29,003 nt of DNA from the NCBI GenBank assembly GCA_023435435.1, contig JAEYRW010000097.1, positions 1 through 29,003 of the forward strand. The letters are read 5' to 3'. Positions 6,971-14,689 of the stretch are shown here, piece after piece. The DNA comes from Bacillota bacterium (GTDB taxonomy: Bacteria > Bacillota > Clostridia > Christensenellales > Aristaeellaceae). The translations under genes were made by a program, and so were the position numbers. The notes beneath the pieces were generated by a model. That model did not search any database. It was not told the origin of the DNA and saw only the letters and a list, made by a program, of their open reading frames with translations. Every line of letters starts with the position of its first letter. Positions within the stretch are counted from its first letter, which is position 1.

Positions 6971-8296
6971 ATGTACGAAGGAACGGCGAAAATCATACTG
7001 GAAAACAGGGACGCGCTGCGCGTGGTGGCAAGCGCCGCGCGCATCTCGACCACGGAGGGTTCGGCGCTTGAGCTGTTCGGCCGCCCGGCCAATCCCGAAA
7101 AGGATTTAAGTCTCGTGGGCAAGGTCCTCGCGTCGGGCCACAAGTCGCTCATGGAGCACCAGACATTCTCCGTTGCCTTCGACCGGGTGAGCGTGCTCGT
7201 GGAGCAGTTCATGATCGAGCACCGGCTCGCCTCGTACATTGTGAAGTCGCGCCGGTACGTGGATTTTTCGGGCGCGGGCTACCTCGTTCCGGACGATCTG
7301 CCGGATGCGGCGCGGGAGAAGTATGTCTCTTCGGCGGAGGCGCTCTTTCGCCTGTACGAGGACCTCACGGAGGCGGGCGTGCCCCGGGAGGATGCGCGCT
7401 TCGTTCTGCCCTATTCGTTCTCCAGCAATTTTTATGTGACGCTCAACGCGCGCACGCTCATTGCCGTCGTTTCCGAGATGGTCTATGGGCGCGGCGCGCT
7501 GCAGCCTGAAATCGCGGCCCTTGGCGCGCAGCTCGAGGCGCAGTTTGACGCGCTCTATCCCGGCGTTATCGCCGCCGAGCGCGCGCATTCCGTACGGTGC
7601 GCCGCGCGCCCGCTTCCGACGTCGTTTGCGGGGGCCGGGGAGGCGAAGGGGTCGGCGGCGCTTGTGGCCGCGACGCCCGATCCGCAAAGGGCGCTCTCTC
7701 GCGCCATCGAGTTCGGCGGGCGCTTCGCGCCGGACGACGGGGACTATGCCTCCGAGCGCAATCTCATGGCGCTGGTTCGGGACGCACGCCCGCGCGAGCT
7801 GGAGTTTCTGACCGCGCAATTCCGGATAAAGGACATCTCCCTCGCCTGCGTGACCCACTTTACGCGCCACAGGATGCTCTCGCTCCTTGTGCCCGATGCG
7901 GTGCACGCGCTGGCGGGCGGCAAGTATGTGGTGCCCGAAACCGTCAGGAAGGATGCGGCGCTTCTCGAACGTTATCAGGCGGCGTTTGCGAATCAGGCGT
8001 CCCTTGCGGAGGAGCTGATCTCCCTCGGCGCGCCCGCTCACGATATGGCGTATCTGGCGCTCAGCGGACACGTGACGGACATTCTCATCGAGATGAACGC
8101 CCGGGAGCTTCTTCACTTTATCAAGCTGCGCACCTGCAACCGCGCCCAGTGGGAAATCCGCCGGGTGGCGCGGGATATGCTCAACGCGCTTCGGGAATAC
8201 GACGAGGATATCTTCTGGGTATTCGGCCCCAGCTGCCAGGTGGACGGAAAATGTCCCGAGGGCAGGCTGAGCTGCGGAAAACCTTTGAAAATGTGA
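6971..8296 (+). CDS. thyX: FAD-dependent thymidylate synthase ThyX, two-domain (internally duplicated) form
   Basis: ThyX makes dTMP from dUMP using methylene-tetrahydrofolate and FAD. At 441 residues this protein is about twice the usual ThyX length and reads as two ThyX-like halves. The first half has G-H-K-S-L-M-E-H (56-63), the signature region H-R-L-A-S-x-x-x-x-S-R-R-Y (84-96, with E83 where the first Arg is expected) and L-N-A-R-T-L (158-163). The second half has T-R-H-R-M-L-S (298-304), N-A-R-E-L-L-H-F-I-K-L-R (376-387) and A-Q-W-E-I-R (392-397). It ends in a short Cys-rich tail (C422, C428, C435). The start follows a GGGGAGAAG site. No thyA is in the window. The identity is strong; which half carries each ligand contact needs a structural model. 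Confidence 0.88.
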   Translation: MYEGTAKIILENRDALRVVASAARISTTEGSALELFGRPANPEKDLSLVGKVLASGHKSLMEHQTFSVAFDRVSVLVEQFMIEHRLASYIVKSRRYVDFSGAGYLVPDDLPDAAREKYVSSAEALFRLYEDLTEAGVPREDARFVLPYSFSSNFYVTLNARTLIAVVSEMVYGRGALQPEIAALGAQLEAQFDALYPGVIAAERAHSVRCAARPLPTSFAGAGEAKGSAALVAATPDPQRALSRAIEFGGRFAPDDGDYASERNLMALVRDARPRELEFLTAQFRIKDISLACVTHFTRHRMLSLLVPDAVHALAGGKYVVPETVRKDAALLERYQAAFANQASLAEELISLGAPAHDMAYLALSGHVTDILIEMNARELLHFIKLRTCNRAQWEIRRVARDMLNALREYDEDIFWVFGPSCQVDGKCPEGRLSCGKPLKM

Positions 8297-8306
8297 GGGG
8301 AACAGC

Positions 8307-9023
8307 ATGAACGAAAAAAAACCGGTCATCGGGGTCATTCCCTACGAACACACGGACGGTACCGGCAGGCATGTGCCGGAGGGTTATCTGAACGGAATCG
8401 TTGAGGCGGGCGGCGAGCCCAGGGTTGTCGACTATGTAAATTTCCCCTTTGATACCCTGGACGCGGTGGCCGGCGAACTGGACGGCATGGTGTTCACCGG
8501 CGGTCGGGACGTGGACCCCGCCAGCTACGGCGAGACGCCCTGGCCTGAGCTGGGCGAGGTTGTTCCCGCCCGGGACGCTCTCGAAATTCCGCTTGTCAAG
8601 GCCCTCGTCGCGCGCAAAAAGCCCATTCTGGGCATCTGCCGCGGCTGTCAGGTGGTCAACGTTGCGCTGGGCGGCTCGCTCATCCAGCACGTGCCGAAGG
8701 TTTACGGCACCGTGCACCAGCAGGACCGGAACGGTCCGGCGTTTACCCACGACGTGGACATCGCGCCCGGCTCCCGCGTCGCGGCTATTTTCGGGGTGAC
8801 CGAAATCCGCACCAACAGCTATCATCACCAGTCCGCAGACCGCGTCGCGCCGGGACTCGTCATTTCCGCCCGCGCAAGAGACGGCGTCATCGAGGCGTTG
8901 GAGTGGCCCGGCGATCAGTTTGTGGTCTGCCTACAGTGGCATCCCGAAAAGACCCTCGGGCTGGACGACTACTCCGTCAAGCCGTTTCAGGCTTTGCTTG
9001 CGGCGGCGGGCGAGCGGCGCTGA
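8307..9023 (+). CDS. Gamma-glutamyl-gamma-aminobutyrate hydrolase family protein (class I glutamine amidotransferase-like)
   Basis: This 238-residue protein has the peptidase C26/PuuD layout. The nucleophile C111 sits in G-I-C-R-G-C-Q, and the His-Glu pair is in W-H-P-E (H212, E214). An upstream F-T-G-G-R-D-V-D-P segment (63-71) is typical of the family. E. coli PuuD hydrolyses gamma-glutamyl-GABA in putrescine breakdown. Other members act on different gamma-glutamyl compounds, and no putrescine genes are near, so the substrate is open. It lies ten bases after thyX with a GAGGGGAA site and is probably co-transcribed. A terminator follows at 9043-9084. Confidence 0.88.
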   Translation: MNEKKPVIGVIPYEHTDGTGRHVPEGYLNGIVEAGGEPRVVDYVNFPFDTLDAVAGELDGMVFTGGRDVDPASYGETPWPELGEVVPARDALEIPLVKALVARKKPILGICRGCQVVNVALGGSLIQHVPKVYGTVHQQDRNGPAFTHDVDIAPGSRVAAIFGVTEIRTNSYHHQSADRVAPGLVISARARDGVIEALEWPGDQFVVCLQWHPEKTLGLDDYSVKPFQALLAAAGERR

Positions 9024-9042
9024 CCGTTTGACGGTCGCGCGC

Positions 9043-9084
9043 AAAAGGGCGAGGCGCGCCGGAAGGCGCGTCTTTCCCTTTTTT
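9043..9084 (+). terminator. Intrinsic terminator after the thyX operon
   Basis: Two 18-base arms (9043-9060 and 9065-9082) pair with three mismatches around a GGAA loop; the six base pairs nearest the loop are all G-C. The 3' arm ends in a T6 run. It lies directly before the frr promoter, separating the two units. Confidence 0.8.
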
Positions 9085-9086
9085 GG

Positions 9087-9115
9087 TTGACAGGTCCGGT
9101 AAATTTCTATACAAT
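9087..9115 (+). promoter_or_regulatory. Strong sigma-A-type promoter for the frr-polC operon
   Basis: A consensus TTGACA at 9087-9092, a 17-bp spacer and TACAAT at 9110-9115, 36 bases before the frr ATG. This is the only clear promoter seen for the next 14 kb of same-strand genes. Confidence 0.9.
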
Positions 9116-9151
9116 AATAGCATCGTGAAAGAACGGCAAGGGGGCTAAAAC

Positions 9152-9709
9152 ATGTATCAGGATGCAATCCAGGCTGCGGGCGAAAAGATGGAGAAGACCG
9201 TCGCCATTATCGTTAAGGACCTTTCCACCCTGCGCGCGGGCCGCGCCAACCCGCAGATTCTCGACAAGATCGCGGTGGATTACTATGGCACGCCCACCCC
9301 GCTCAACCAGGTGGGCAACATCTCCTCGCCCGAGCCGCGCATGCTCGTCATCGCGCCCTGGGAGCCGAAGATGATCGGCCCCATCGAAAAGGCGATTCAG
9401 AAGTCGGATCTGGGCATCAATCCTTCTAACGACGGCAAGGTTGTGCGCCTCATGGTGCCGGAGCTCACGGAGGAGCGCCGCAAGGATTTGTGCAAGCAGG
9501 TCAAGAAGATGGTCGAGGACGGAAAGATTGCCGTGCGCAATACCCGCCGCGACACCATGGAGCACATCAAGAAGATGAAGAAGAACGCCGAAATCACCGA
9601 GGACGATCTGAAGGACGCCGAGGACGAGATGAACAAGGCCACCGAGGCGCACATCAAGGACCTCGACAAGATCGGGACCGACAAGGAAAAGGAGATCATG
9701 TCCATCTAA
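9152..9709 (+). CDS. frr: Ribosome recycling factor
   Basis: This 185-residue protein is the usual length of RRF, which works with EF-G to split post-termination ribosomes. The N-terminal helix is followed by L-R-A-G-R-A-N-P, then Y-Y-G-T-P-T-P-L-N-Q, I-Q-K-S-D-L-G-I-N-P and the R-R-K-D-L ... V-R-N-x-R-R-D segments, all typical of the family. The start follows AAGGGGG. In many Bacillota, frr sits behind pyrH. Here the gene upstream is unrelated and frr has its own promoter. Its stop and the uppS start form TAAATG. Confidence 0.97.
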   Translation: MYQDAIQAAGEKMEKTVAIIVKDLSTLRAGRANPQILDKIAVDYYGTPTPLNQVGNISSPEPRMLVIAPWEPKMIGPIEKAIQKSDLGINPSNDGKVVRLMVPELTEERRKDLCKQVKKMVEDGKIAVRNTRRDTMEHIKKMKKNAEITEDDLKDAEDEMNKATEAHIKDLDKIGTDKEKEIMSI

Positions 9710-10528
9710 ATGAACCTTCTGTCAGCCGCTCGCGGCGTGATCGGCATGTTCCGGCCACGCACGCGCTATGTCGTGAGGAGCGTTGGCCCCGCATCGGGTG
9801 AACGCTCTTTGCACCTGCCCGAAAAGATGCCCCGCCACGTGGCGATCATCATGGACGGCAACGGGCGCTGGGCTGTGGCGCGGGGGCTTCCGCGCTCGGC
9901 AGGGCATGCGGCGGGCACGGAGGCGCTTCGGGACATCATCCGCGCCTGCGATGAGTGGGGCGTTGAGGCGCTGTCGATCTACGCGTTTTCCACGGAAAAC
10001 TGGTCCCGCGACCGAGACGAGGTGCAGCTTCTCATGGGGCTTTTGCTCAAATACTTCGATTCGGAGATCGAGGAGCTCGACGAGAAGAACGTGCGTATTC
10101 TGATCCTGGGCGACGTTGAGGGCCTCCCCGGCGCTCAGCGCGACGCGGTCATGCGCGCCATGTACAGGACGCGCGGAAATACGGGCCTTTGCCTCAACAT
10201 CGCGCTCAATTACGGCGGCAAGGCGGAGCTTGCGCGGGCGGCCCGCGTCCTGGCGGAAAAGGCCGTGGCGGGGGAGATCACCACCGCGGGCATCGACGAG
10301 CGGACGCTTGCCGCAGAGCTCTACACATCCGGCCAGCCGGATGTCGACCTCATCATCCGCACCAGCGGGGAAATGAGGCTCTCAAACTTCCTGCCCTGGC
10401 AGACGGCGTATGCCGAAATGATTTTCAATCCCATTTACTGGCCCGATTACGACCGCAAGGCGTTTTTGGATGATCTCAATACCTATGCGTCGCGGGACCG
10501 CAGGTTCGGCGGCATTCGCAAACGATGA
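9710..10528 (+). CDS. uppS: Isoprenyl transferase (undecaprenyl diphosphate synthase)
   Basis: This cytoplasmic cis-prenyltransferase extends farnesyl diphosphate with isopentenyl diphosphate to the C55 lipid carrier used in cell-wall synthesis. The catalytic M-D-G-N-G-R-W-A includes D49. Also present are Y-A-F-S-T-E-N-W, N-I-A-L-N-Y-G-G and the late R-T-S-G-E-M-R-L-S-N-F-L-P-W-Q substrate-binding region. The 272-residue reading has about 40 residues before the catalytic loop, longer than usual. The ATG directly abutting the frr stop has no well-placed Shine-Dalgarno site, so translational coupling or a later start (9746 or 9827) is possible. Confidence 0.95.
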   Translation: MNLLSAARGVIGMFRPRTRYVVRSVGPASGERSLHLPEKMPRHVAIIMDGNGRWAVARGLPRSAGHAAGTEALRDIIRACDEWGVEALSIYAFSTENWSRDRDEVQLLMGLLLKYFDSEIEELDEKNVRILILGDVEGLPGAQRDAVMRAMYRTRGNTGLCLNIALNYGGKAELARAARVLAEKAVAGEITTAGIDERTLAAELYTSGQPDVDLIIRTSGEMRLSNFLPWQTAYAEMIFNPIYWPDYDRKAFLDDLNTYASRDRRFGGIRKR

Positions 10529-10541
10529 CGGAGGCGCTCTT

Positions 10542-11393
10542 GTGTTAAAACGAATCATAACTGGACTCATCCTTTTTGCCGCCGCGCTTCTGCTCATCAT
10601 GGTTCAGGGTTGGTACCTTCGCGTCGCGATCCTCGTCATTTCGGTCATCAGCCTGTATGAGATGTTCGCCGCGCTGAAGGCGGTGGGCATGGACGCCGTC
10701 CGGTGGCCCGCGTACGCGTTCGCGACGCTTGCCTTTTTACAGCAGGCGTTTCATGACCGCCTCTTCTTTCTGGGGGATTCGCCCCTTCTCATCGCGTTTA
10801 TATTGTGTGTGACGGCCGGGATTGTTTCCATCGTGGTCATCGGAAAGCCAGATTTCAATGGTATGATCGCGACATTATTTCCAATGCTGTATCCGGGGCT
10901 GTTCTACGCGTTTTTCATGAAGCTTCAGGATCTGGACGGCCGCGCGGTGCCCACCATGGCCCTCGCCATGGCAATCGTGATTCCCTCGGCCAACGACGTG
11001 TTCGCCCTCTTTATCGGAAAGGCGTTCGGGAAAAGAAAACTCATTCCCGGAATCAGCCCCAACAAGACCGTGGCGGGCAGTGTGGCGGGCATTCTTGCCT
11101 CCGTCGCGTTTTCGGTGGGCGTGCCGTTTCTCATCGTTCAGGCGGATATCCGGGTCAGCGGCGCCGCGGGCGCGGTGGCACTGGCGCCCTGGTGGGTGTT
11201 TGCCGTTTTCGGGCTCGTCATCGGCGCGCTTTCGCAGATCGGCGACCTGACCGCGTCTTTGGTCAAGCGTCACTGCGGCATCAAGGACTACGGAAACATT
11301 TTTCCCGGCCACGGCGGCATGATGGACCGGCTCGATGCCATCCTGTTTGGCAGTCTCGCCTGCTACGTGTTCTTCATGCTCACCGGCCACTGA
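10542..11393 (+). CDS. cdsA: Phosphatidate cytidylyltransferase
   Basis: This 283-residue membrane protein has about seven hydrophobic segments. It carries the C-terminal CdsA signature, here S-L-V-K-R-H-C-G-I-K-D-Y-G followed by F-P-G-H-G-G-M-M-D-R-L-D. It makes CDP-diacylglycerol from CTP and phosphatidic acid for phospholipid synthesis. The start is a GTG at 10542, seven bases after GGAGG. An in-frame ATG at 10470 would lie deep inside uppS and add a hydrophilic stretch with no family match, so it is rejected. The gene sits between uppS and dxr, as in other Bacillota. Confidence 0.95.
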   Translation: MLKRIITGLILFAAALLLIMVQGWYLRVAILVISVISLYEMFAALKAVGMDAVRWPAYAFATLAFLQQAFHDRLFFLGDSPLLIAFILCVTAGIVSIVVIGKPDFNGMIATLFPMLYPGLFYAFFMKLQDLDGRAVPTMALAMAIVIPSANDVFALFIGKAFGKRKLIPGISPNKTVAGSVAGILASVAFSVGVPFLIVQADIRVSGAAGAVALAPWWVFAVFGLVIGALSQIGDLTASLVKRHCGIKDYGNIFPGHGGMMDRLDAILFGSLACYVFFMLTGH

Positions 11394-11408
11394 CGGAAAG
11401 GAGACCCC

Positions 11409-12542
11409 ATGCAAAGGACCATCGCCATACTGGGAGCGACGGGATCGATCGGGACGCAGGCGCTCGACATCGTGCGCCGCGCGCCCGGTCGTTTTTCAGC
11501 GGTTTGCCTCACCGCCCACAGCTCCGCGGAGAAGCTGTTCGACCTCGTGCGCGCGTTCCGGCCCCGGGTGGCCGCGCTGGAGGTGGAGCCGGAATCGGTT
11601 CCGGAAGACGTTCGCTTCTGCGAATGGTTTTTCGGGAAGGACAGCTCCGCGCGCGCGCTGGCGGCGTCCGATGCGCAGGACGCGCTGTGCGCGGTGGTGG
11701 GCATCGCGGGCCTGACCGCCGTATGGACGGCGCTCGACGTGTGCGAGCGGGTGCTCCTCGCCAACAAGGAGGCGCTCGTTACGGCGGGAACCCTCGTCAC
11801 CCAAAAGGCGAAGCGGCTTGGGAAGCCGCTTCTGCCCGTGGACAGCGAGCATTCGGCCATCTTCCAGTGCCTGGAGGCGGCAAATGGAAATCCGGTCAAA
11901 AGGCTCATCCTCACCGCGTCGGGGGGCGCGTTGCGCGATTTTACAACGGAAGAAACGGCCCGCGCGACGGTGGCGGACGTTTTAAATCATCCTGTTTGGA
12001 ACATGGGCGGCAAGATCACCGTCGACTGCGCCACCATGCTCAACAAGGGCCTTGAGGTCATCGAGGCGCATTACCTGTTCGATGTCCCTGTGGACCGGAT
12101 CGACGTGGTGATTCACCGTCAGTCGGTAATCCATTCCATGGTGGAATTTGAGGACGGCGCGGTGCTGGCCCAACTGGGCAATCCGGACATGCGCGGCCCC
12201 ATCGGCTACGCCATGGGCTATCCGGACCGCGTGCCCTACGGCGCGGCGCCCCTCGACTTCGCGAAAATCGGCGCGCTCACCTTCGAGGCGCCGGATCTCG
12301 ACAAATACCCCCTGCTCGCCCGCGCGTTCGAGGCGATCCGGGCGGGCGGTTCCGCTCCTGTCGTCTTAAACGGCGCAAACGAAGTCGCCGTCGCGCGCTT
12401 TCTCAAGGGAGAAATTCCCTTCGGGGACATCGCGCGGATCGTCACCCGCGCCCTTGCGTCCGTACCCGCTGGCAGGATCGCGTCCGTCGAGGACGTTTTT
12501 GCCGCGGACGCGCAGGCCCGGCGCGCAGCCCTGACCCAATAG
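11409..12542 (+). CDS. dxr: 1-deoxy-D-xylulose-5-phosphate reductoisomerase
   Basis: This is the NADPH-dependent second enzyme of the MEP isoprenoid pathway, producing 2-C-methyl-D-erythritol 4-phosphate. At 377 residues it is close to full family length. It has the NADPH-binding L-G-A-T-G-S-I-G (8-15), the metal-ligand motif D-S-E-H-S-A (D145, E147), the L-T-A-S-G-G region (168-173), and N-K-G-L-E-V-I-E-A (212-220), with E216 as the presumed third ligand. A GGAGA site precedes the ATG. It shares the operon with ispG, another MEP enzyme, and with uppS, which uses the pathway product. Confidence 0.97.
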   Translation: MQRTIAILGATGSIGTQALDIVRRAPGRFSAVCLTAHSSAEKLFDLVRAFRPRVAALEVEPESVPEDVRFCEWFFGKDSSARALAASDAQDALCAVVGIAGLTAVWTALDVCERVLLANKEALVTAGTLVTQKAKRLGKPLLPVDSEHSAIFQCLEAANGNPVKRLILTASGGALRDFTTEETARATVADVLNHPVWNMGGKITVDCATMLNKGLEVIEAHYLFDVPVDRIDVVIHRQSVIHSMVEFEDGAVLAQLGNPDMRGPIGYAMGYPDRVPYGAAPLDFAKIGALTFEAPDLDKYPLLARAFEAIRAGGSAPVVLNGANEVAVARFLKGEIPFGDIARIVTRALASVPAGRIASVEDVFAADAQARRAALTQ

Positions 12543-12552
12543 GAGGCTGGTC

Positions 12553-13629
12553 ATGAACATCATGAATTTTGTCTATATTCTTTTTTCCATTGTGATTCTG
12601 GGCCTCATTGTGCTTGTGCACGAACTGGGGCACTATATCGCCGGTCGGCTTTCCGGCATCGGCGTCGTCGAATTTTCCGTGGGCTTTGGCCCGAAGATCA
12701 TCGGCTGGACGCGCAAGGACATCCAATATTCCCTGCGCGTGATTCCGCTGGGCGGCTATTGCAAGTTCGTGGGCGAGGATGAGGACAACCCCCGGCCCGA
12801 CGCCATGAACCGCCAGCCGGTATGGAAGCGTTTCGACACCATCCTGGCGGGGCCCCTCATGAACTTCGTGCTCGCCTTCGTCGTTGCTGTGGTCTGGCTC
12901 ATGAGCTACGGCGCGAACCTCATGCCCGTCGTCGGAAACGTGCTCGACGGAAAGCCCGCCATGGAGGCGGGATTCCAGACGGGCGACGTCATCACCGCGG
13001 TCAACGGCGAAGCGATCTCCTACGACGAGGCGGGTGCGGAGCGCGTGCGCGCGCTTCTGCAGGCCGCCGACGAAAACACCCCGCTCACGTTCACCGTCGC
13101 GCGCGACGGGCAGGAGACGGCCATCACCGCCGCCCCCGCCCCGGTGGAAGTGGAAACCGTCGACGAAAGCGGCAATCCGACCACCGTCACCGTCTACCAA
13201 CTCGGCATCGAATTCGGCACGAAGCGGTTCGGGTTTTTCCAAGCGGTTGGCTCCTCCTTCTCCACGCTCAAGAACGTCACGGTTCAGATGCTCGTGACCC
13301 TTAAAAACCTTGTGTTCAAGGGCGAAGGGGTGAGCGATGTGTCGGGGCCGGTGGGCATCATTTCATTCATGAGCACGCAGGTGACGGCTGGTGCGTCCAT
13401 CATGCTTCAGATCGTGATGCTGATCTCCCTCAACCTCGGCATCATGAATCTTCTGCCCCTGCCCGCGCTGGACGGCGGACGGCTGGTGTTCCTCATCATT
13501 GAGGGCATCCGCAGAAAGCCCGTACCGCCCGAGAAGGAGGGCCTGGTACACGCCATCGGACTGATGCTGCTGCTCGGCCTCATCGTGGTGGTGTCGTTCA
13601 AGGACATCTGGAAATTGATCGCGGGTTGA
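12553..13629 (+). CDS. rseP: Site-2 zinc metalloprotease RseP
   Basis: This 358-residue intramembrane protease has the zinc motif H-E-L-G-H at residues 23-27 in the first transmembrane segment. A PDZ domain spans about residues 118-205, and the second metal motif N-L-L-P-L-P-A-L-D-G-G supplies D307. Transmembrane segments occur near residues 7-25, 100-117, 280-305 and 332-350. Relatives cleave anti-sigma factors and leftover signal peptides within the membrane. The S-V-G-F-G-P-K and R-x-I-P-L-G-G-Y-C-K-F motifs confirm the RseP type. An AGGAGG site precedes the ATG, ten bases after dxr. Confidence 0.95.
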   Translation: MNIMNFVYILFSIVILGLIVLVHELGHYIAGRLSGIGVVEFSVGFGPKIIGWTRKDIQYSLRVIPLGGYCKFVGEDEDNPRPDAMNRQPVWKRFDTILAGPLMNFVLAFVVAVVWLMSYGANLMPVVGNVLDGKPAMEAGFQTGDVITAVNGEAISYDEAGAERVRALLQAADENTPLTFTVARDGQETAITAAPAPVEVETVDESGNPTTVTVYQLGIEFGTKRFGFFQAVGSSFSTLKNVTVQMLVTLKNLVFKGEGVSDVSGPVGIISFMSTQVTAGASIMLQIVMLISLNLGIMNLLPLPALDGGRLVFLIIEGIRRKPVPPEKEGLVHAIGLMLLLGLIVVVSFKDIWKLIAG

Positions 13630-13639
13630 CGGAGGGCAC

Positions 13640-14689
13640 ATGACGAGACAAATCAGCGTCGGCGGCGTCAAAATCGGCGGGGGCGCGGTCGTGACGGTAC
13701 AAACAATGACCAATACGGATACCCGCGACGTTCAGGCGACCCTCACGCAGATTGCTGCGGCGGCGCGTGCGGGCGCGGACATCGTGCGCGTGTCGGTTTA
13801 CGACGAACAGTGCGCCGATGCGGTGCGGGAGCTCGCGGCGAAAAGCCCGGTGCCCCTCGTGGCGGACATCCATTTTGATTACCGGCTCGCGGTCAGGTCC
13901 GTTGAAAACGGCGTTGCAAAGGTGCGCATCAACCCCGGAAACATCGGCGGCGAAAGGAACGTGAAAATCCTTGCCGACTGCCTGAAGGCGCACCATGTTC
14001 CCGTGCGCATCGGCGTCAATTCCGGCTCGCTGGAAAAGGAGATTCTCAAAAAATACGGGGGCGTGACGCCGGAAGGGCTCGTCGAAAGCGGGCTCTCTCA
14101 CGCGCGCATGCTGGAGGACGCGGGTTTTCATGACATCGCGATTTCCTACAAGGCGACGGACGTGCGCACCATGGTGGAGGCCTGCCGACTGGCGGCGAAG
14201 ACATCCGACTACCCGCAGCACATCGGCGTCACCGAGTCCGGTACCAGGTCGACCGGCATGGTGAAGTCCGCGGTGGGCATCGGGACGCTCCTCATGGAGG
14301 GCATCGGCGACACCATTCGGGTTTCCCTCACGGGAGACCCGGTGCAGGAAGTCTACGCAGGCCTTGAAATCCTCCGCGCCTGCGGCCTCAGGCGCGACTA
14401 CGTCGAGATCATCTCCTGCCCGACCTGCGGGCGCACATGCATCGGGGTGGAAGACATCGCCGACCGGGTGCGGGCCGCGACGCTGGACGTTAAAACGCCC
14501 CTGCGCGTGGCGGTGATGGGATGCGTGGTCAACGGTCCCGGCGAGGCCCGGGAGGCGGACATCGGCATCGCGGGCGGAAAGGACGGCGGCGCGCTGTTTG
14601 TCAAAGGCGAGGCACCGGTCAAGGTAACGGGCGACCTGGCGCAAATCCTCATCGACGAAATACGAAAGCGGGTTTCACGCGATGTCTGA
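13640..14689 (+). CDS. ispG: (E)-4-hydroxy-3-methylbut-2-enyl-diphosphate synthase (GcpE)
   Basis: IspG is a [4Fe-4S] enzyme that makes HMBPP from methylerythritol cyclodiphosphate late in the MEP pathway. The 349-residue protein has the cluster ligands in C-P-T-C-G-R (C260, C263) and G-C-V-V-N-G-P-G-E-A (C295, with E302 the usual fourth ligand). The TIM-barrel part includes V-A-D-I-H-F, R-I-N-P-G-N-I-G and G-V-N-S-G-S. This is the compact bacterial form without the plant-type insert. GGAGGG precedes the start. Its 3' end overlaps polC by eight bases. Confidence 0.97.
   Translation: MTRQISVGGVKIGGGAVVTVQTMTNTDTRDVQATLTQIAAAARAGADIVRVSVYDEQCADAVRELAAKSPVPLVADIHFDYRLAVRSVENGVAKVRINPGNIGGERNVKILADCLKAHHVPVRIGVNSGSLEKEILKKYGGVTPEGLVESGLSHARMLEDAGFHDIAISYKATDVRTMVEACRLAAKTSDYPQHIGVTESGTRSTGMVKSAVGIGTLLMEGIGDTIRVSLTGDPVQEVYAGLEILRACGLRRDYVEIISCPTCGRTCIGVEDIADRVRAATLDVKTPLRVAVMGCVVNGPGEAREADIGIAGGKDGGALFVKGEAPVKVTGDLAQILIDEIRKRVSRDV

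Noticed and set aside
10805..12055. A 416-codon plus-strand frame overlapping cdsA and dxr
   Set aside because: It is out of frame with both, Arg/Gly/His-rich, and both overlapped genes are certain.
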